Assembly (NCBI GenBank): GCA_036794585.1
Contig: DAIRGH010000104.1
Location: forward strand, 1 to 10,097
DNA: 10,097 nucleotides
Direction of reading: 5' to 3'
Source of the DNA: WHSW01 sp036794585
Lineage (GTDB): Bacteria; Actinomycetota; Thermoleophilia; Solirubrobacterales; 70-9
Positions 8,799 to 10,097 of the stretch are shown here, one piece after another (positions within the stretch are counted from its first letter, which is position 1; each line of letters begins with the position of its first letter). The notes under the pieces are model-generated. The model saw only the letters and a list, made by a program, of their open reading frames with translations, did no database searches and was not told the DNA's origin. The translations under genes were made by a program, and so were the position numbers.

Positions 8799-8806
8799 GT
8801 CCTTTC
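8799..8806 (-). promoter_or_regulatory. Ribosome binding site of the RTX gene
   Basis: GAAAGGA on the minus strand lies 7 nt before the ATG at 8792 and supports that start over the longer open frame. A second purine run, GAGAGG, touches this ATG and would be correctly spaced for the ATG at 8783. Confidence 0.6.
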
Positions 8807-8841
8807 TGTCGGTCGCCCCCCGTTCTCGAAGGGTCGCGGCA

Positions 8842-8870
8842 ATCGTGGACGGTACGCCAGCGCCCGCCAA
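8842..8870 (-). promoter_or_regulatory. Possible promoter of the RTX-sulfatase transcript
   Basis: On the minus strand TTGGCG (8870-8865) and CACGAT (8847-8842) are separated by 17 nt, giving a start near 8835 and a 5' leader of about 43 nt that contains the ribosome binding site. The -10 match is weak (three of six). Confidence 0.3.
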
Positions 8871-8893
8871 GGAACCCTGCGTGTCGTCGCGCG

Positions 8894-8925
8894 CACCCGA
8901 GGTGTAGCTCCGCCCACCCTCGGTG
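8894..8925. promoter_or_regulatory. Tandem dyad operator candidate, 2 x CACC-N3-GGTG
   Basis: Two 11-bp dyads, CACCCGAGGTG (8894-8904) and CACCCTCGGTG (8915-8925), have perfect 4-bp arms and starts 21 bp apart, two helical turns. Similarity extends to GGTGTA and then GCTC on the right side. The second dyad abuts the -10-like TACGCT of the FHA-HTH gene, a position where a bound dimer would block or recruit polymerase. The site also lies upstream of the divergent RTX gene. The binding protein is unknown; the adjacent FHA-HTH protein is the obvious suspect. Confidence 0.45.
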
Positions 8926-8931
8926 TACGCT
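8926..8931 (+). promoter_or_regulatory. Putative -10 hexamer for a leaderless FHA-HTH mRNA
   Basis: TACGCT lies 9 nt before the ATG at 8941, so the message would have no leader or only a few leader bases. No Shine-Dalgarno sequence precedes the ATG. The surrounding TGTACGCTCG resembles TGTACGATCG before the DUF3817 gene. Confidence 0.38.
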
Positions 8932-8940
8932 CGAAGCGCT

Positions 8941-9633
8941 ATGGGCAGCAGTGGGACGGGCGAGCCGGTAGCGCGCGCGAAAGCCGAGAAAGGGAGGGCG
9001 CGGAGGCCCTTCTTCGAGTTTCGCGAGGACGGCGAGGAGCGCAGGTTCACGCTTGGCGACGAGCTCGACCGGGTCTCGATCGGGCGCGGCGAGGGCATCG
9101 ACCTGCGGCTCGACTTCGACGAGACCGTCTCCGCCCTTCACGCCGAGCTCGAGCGGCTCGGCATGCAATGGGTCGTCGCCGATGATGGCCTCTCCCGACA
9201 CGGGACCTTCCTCAACGGCGAGCGGATCGTCGGCCGCAGCCGCCTGCGCGACGGCGACGAGCTGCGCGTGGGCACGACGACGCTCACCTTCCGCCAGCCG
9301 ACGCCCGGCGGCGCCGAGCTTCCAGCCGCCCCGACGGCGGCGCCGCCGGTGCAGATGCAGCCGGCGAAGCTGAGCGAGCGCCAGCGCGAGGTGCTGATCG
9401 AGCTCGCGCGGCCGTTCGCCGGCGACCGGGCTTACGCGACCCCGGCCACGAACCGCCAGATTGCCGAGGCGACGCATCTCAGCGTCGACGCCGTCAAGCG
9501 GCACCTGCGAATCCTGTTCGAGCGGTTCGGGATCGGCTCGCTGCCGCAGAACGAAAAGCGCGTGCGGCTAGTGGAGCTGGCGCTGGAGACGAACCTCATC
9601 TCGAAGCGCGACCTCGCGTCGCCCGAACGGTGA
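8941..9633 (+). CDS. FHA domain - helix-turn-helix transcription regulator
   Basis: A 230-residue protein joining a phosphothreonine-recognition FHA domain to a DNA-binding domain, cytoplasmic. The FHA domain spans about 25-118 with IGRG (47-50), Ser64-x-x-His67 and LSRHGTFLNG (84-93). The usual SRNGT reads SRHGT, so the phosphothreonine-contacting Asn is His87. A Pro/Ala linker (119-141) leads to a LuxR/sigma-region-4-like helix-turn-helix: LSERQREVL (144-152) and NRQIAEATHLSVDAVKRHLR (171-190). The ATG at 8941 is preferred over an upstream GTG at 8923, which lies in the promoter-like region. Its stop overlaps the start of the kinase gene by GTGA, implying coupled translation and a kinase-effector pair comparable in logic to mycobacterial PknH-EmbR, where the FHA regulator is phosphorylated by its kinase, though EmbR has a different DNA-binding domain. 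Two dyads just upstream may be its own operator. Target genes are unknown. Confidence 0.87.
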   Translation: MGSSGTGEPVARAKAEKGRARRPFFEFREDGEERRFTLGDELDRVSIGRGEGIDLRLDFDETVSALHAELERLGMQWVVADDGLSRHGTFLNGERIVGRSRLRDGDELRVGTTTLTFRQPTPGGAELPAAPTAAPPVQMQPAKLSERQREVLIELARPFAGDRAYATPATNRQIAEATHLSVDAVKRHLRILFERFGIGSLPQNEKRVRLVELALETNLISKRDLASPER

Positions 9634-10097
9634 GCACCACCGGCGGCGGAGGGGATCCCGCGGTCGGGACGGTCTTCGCCGGCTTCCGGATCGAGGCGGT
9701 GCTCGGGCGCGGCGGCATGGGAACCGTCTACCGGGCCCGCGACCTGAGGCTCGACCACGAGCGGGGGCTGAAGATCCTCGATCCGAGGCTCGCTCGCGAC
9801 GGCAACTTCCGCGAGCGCTTTCAACGCGAGTCGCGGATGGCGGCCGCGATCGAGCACGACGCGGTCGTGACCGTCTACCAGGCCGGTGAGGAGGACGATC
9901 GGCTGTTCATCGTCATGCGCCTGGTGCGCGGGCCGGACCTGCACCGGCTGGTGGTGAACGACGGCCCGATCGAGCCGCAGCGCGCGGCACGCTTCGTGAG
10001 CGCGGTTGCCGGCGCGCTCGACGCCGCCCACGAGCGGGGGACCGTCCACCGCGACGTCAAGCCGGCGAACATGCTGGTCGAGCTCGGCAGCGAGGGC
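9630..10097 (+). CDS. Serine/threonine protein kinase (PknB-like), 3' end outside window
   Basis: The first 156 residues of a Hanks-type kinase. After a short Gly-rich N-terminus come the nucleotide loop LGRGGMGTVYRA (25-36), catalytic Lys48 in GLKIL, Glu67 of helix C in FQRES, the hinge region FIVMRLVRGPDL (93-104) and the catalytic loop HRDVKPAN (140-147), all intact, so it should be active. The activation segment and anything after it (transmembrane helix, sensor domain) are beyond the window. The start is GTG at 9630, whose bases overlap the FHA-HTH stop as GTGA, a tight translational coupling. Family members autophosphorylate on threonines that recruit FHA domains, so the upstream gene product is the natural substrate or partner. 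What it senses cannot be seen. Confidence 0.93.
   Translation, partial: MSTTGGGGDPAVGTVFAGFRIEAVLGRGGMGTVYRARDLRLDHERGLKILDPRLARDGNFRERFQRESRMAAAIEHDAVVTVYQAGEEDDRLFIVMRLVRGPDLHRLVVNDGPIEPQRAARFVSAVAGALDAAHERGTVHRDVKPANMLVELGSEG

Noticed and set aside
7689..9185. 498-codon plus-strand open frame across the sulfatase, RTX and FHA genes
   Set aside because: It opposes two recognised genes and overlaps a third out of frame; its Val/Ala/Asp periodicity is the mirror of the RTX repeats.

Overview
The window is G+C-rich bacterial chromosome that looks actinobacterial, most likely class Thermoleophilia (Solirubrobacterales-like). Pointers are the aconitase with an ESFPASDP-type acidic insert, a DUF3817 membrane protein, a Sec-exported calcium-binding (RTX) protein ending in the GDNVV/VENITGS/LTGN block, and an FHA-HTH regulator overlapping a PknB-type kinase. 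This assignment is inference from family resemblance; no marker gene is present.

Layout. 2-2653 (+): most of the 2-oxoglutarate dehydrogenase E1 gene, entering from the left edge. 2720-2896 (-) and 2979-3308 (+): a divergent pair, a 58-residue zinc-ribbon protein and a DUF3817 three-helix membrane protein. 3309-3689: a 381-bp gap without a credible protein gene but full of hairpins. On the minus strand it has a promoter-like TTGACA/GAGAAT pair directly after the aconitase stop and an intrinsic terminator next to the DUF3817 gene, so it could encode a structured RNA of about 335 nt or be a long aconitase 3' UTR. 3690-6503 (-): aconitase. 6557-7912 (-) and 7887-8792 (-): a lipoprotein-type sulfatase overlapping the end of an RTX-repeat exported protein gene, probably one transcript. 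8941-9633 (+) and 9630-10097 (+, runs off the right edge): an FHA-HTH regulator and a Ser/Thr kinase overlapping by GTGA, transcribed away from the RTX/sulfatase pair.

How the parts fit. sucA and the aconitase gene are both TCA-cycle genes but lie on opposite strands and are separated, so they are not one operon. On the right, a cell-surface pair (RTX protein, sulfatase) and a phosphosignalling pair (kinase, FHA-HTH factor) share a 148-bp divergent control region. That region holds two copies of CACC-N3-GGTG 21 bp apart just upstream of the FHA gene, a good candidate operator. Several genes (DUF3817, aconitase, FHA-HTH) have a -10-like hexamer 6-9 nt before the start codon and no clear Shine-Dalgarno sequence, which suggests leaderless mRNAs.

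Most of the window is ordinary housekeeping. The parts most worth checking are the structured intergenic region at 3307-3678, the tandem dyads at 8894-8925, and the kinase/FHA-HTH pair.
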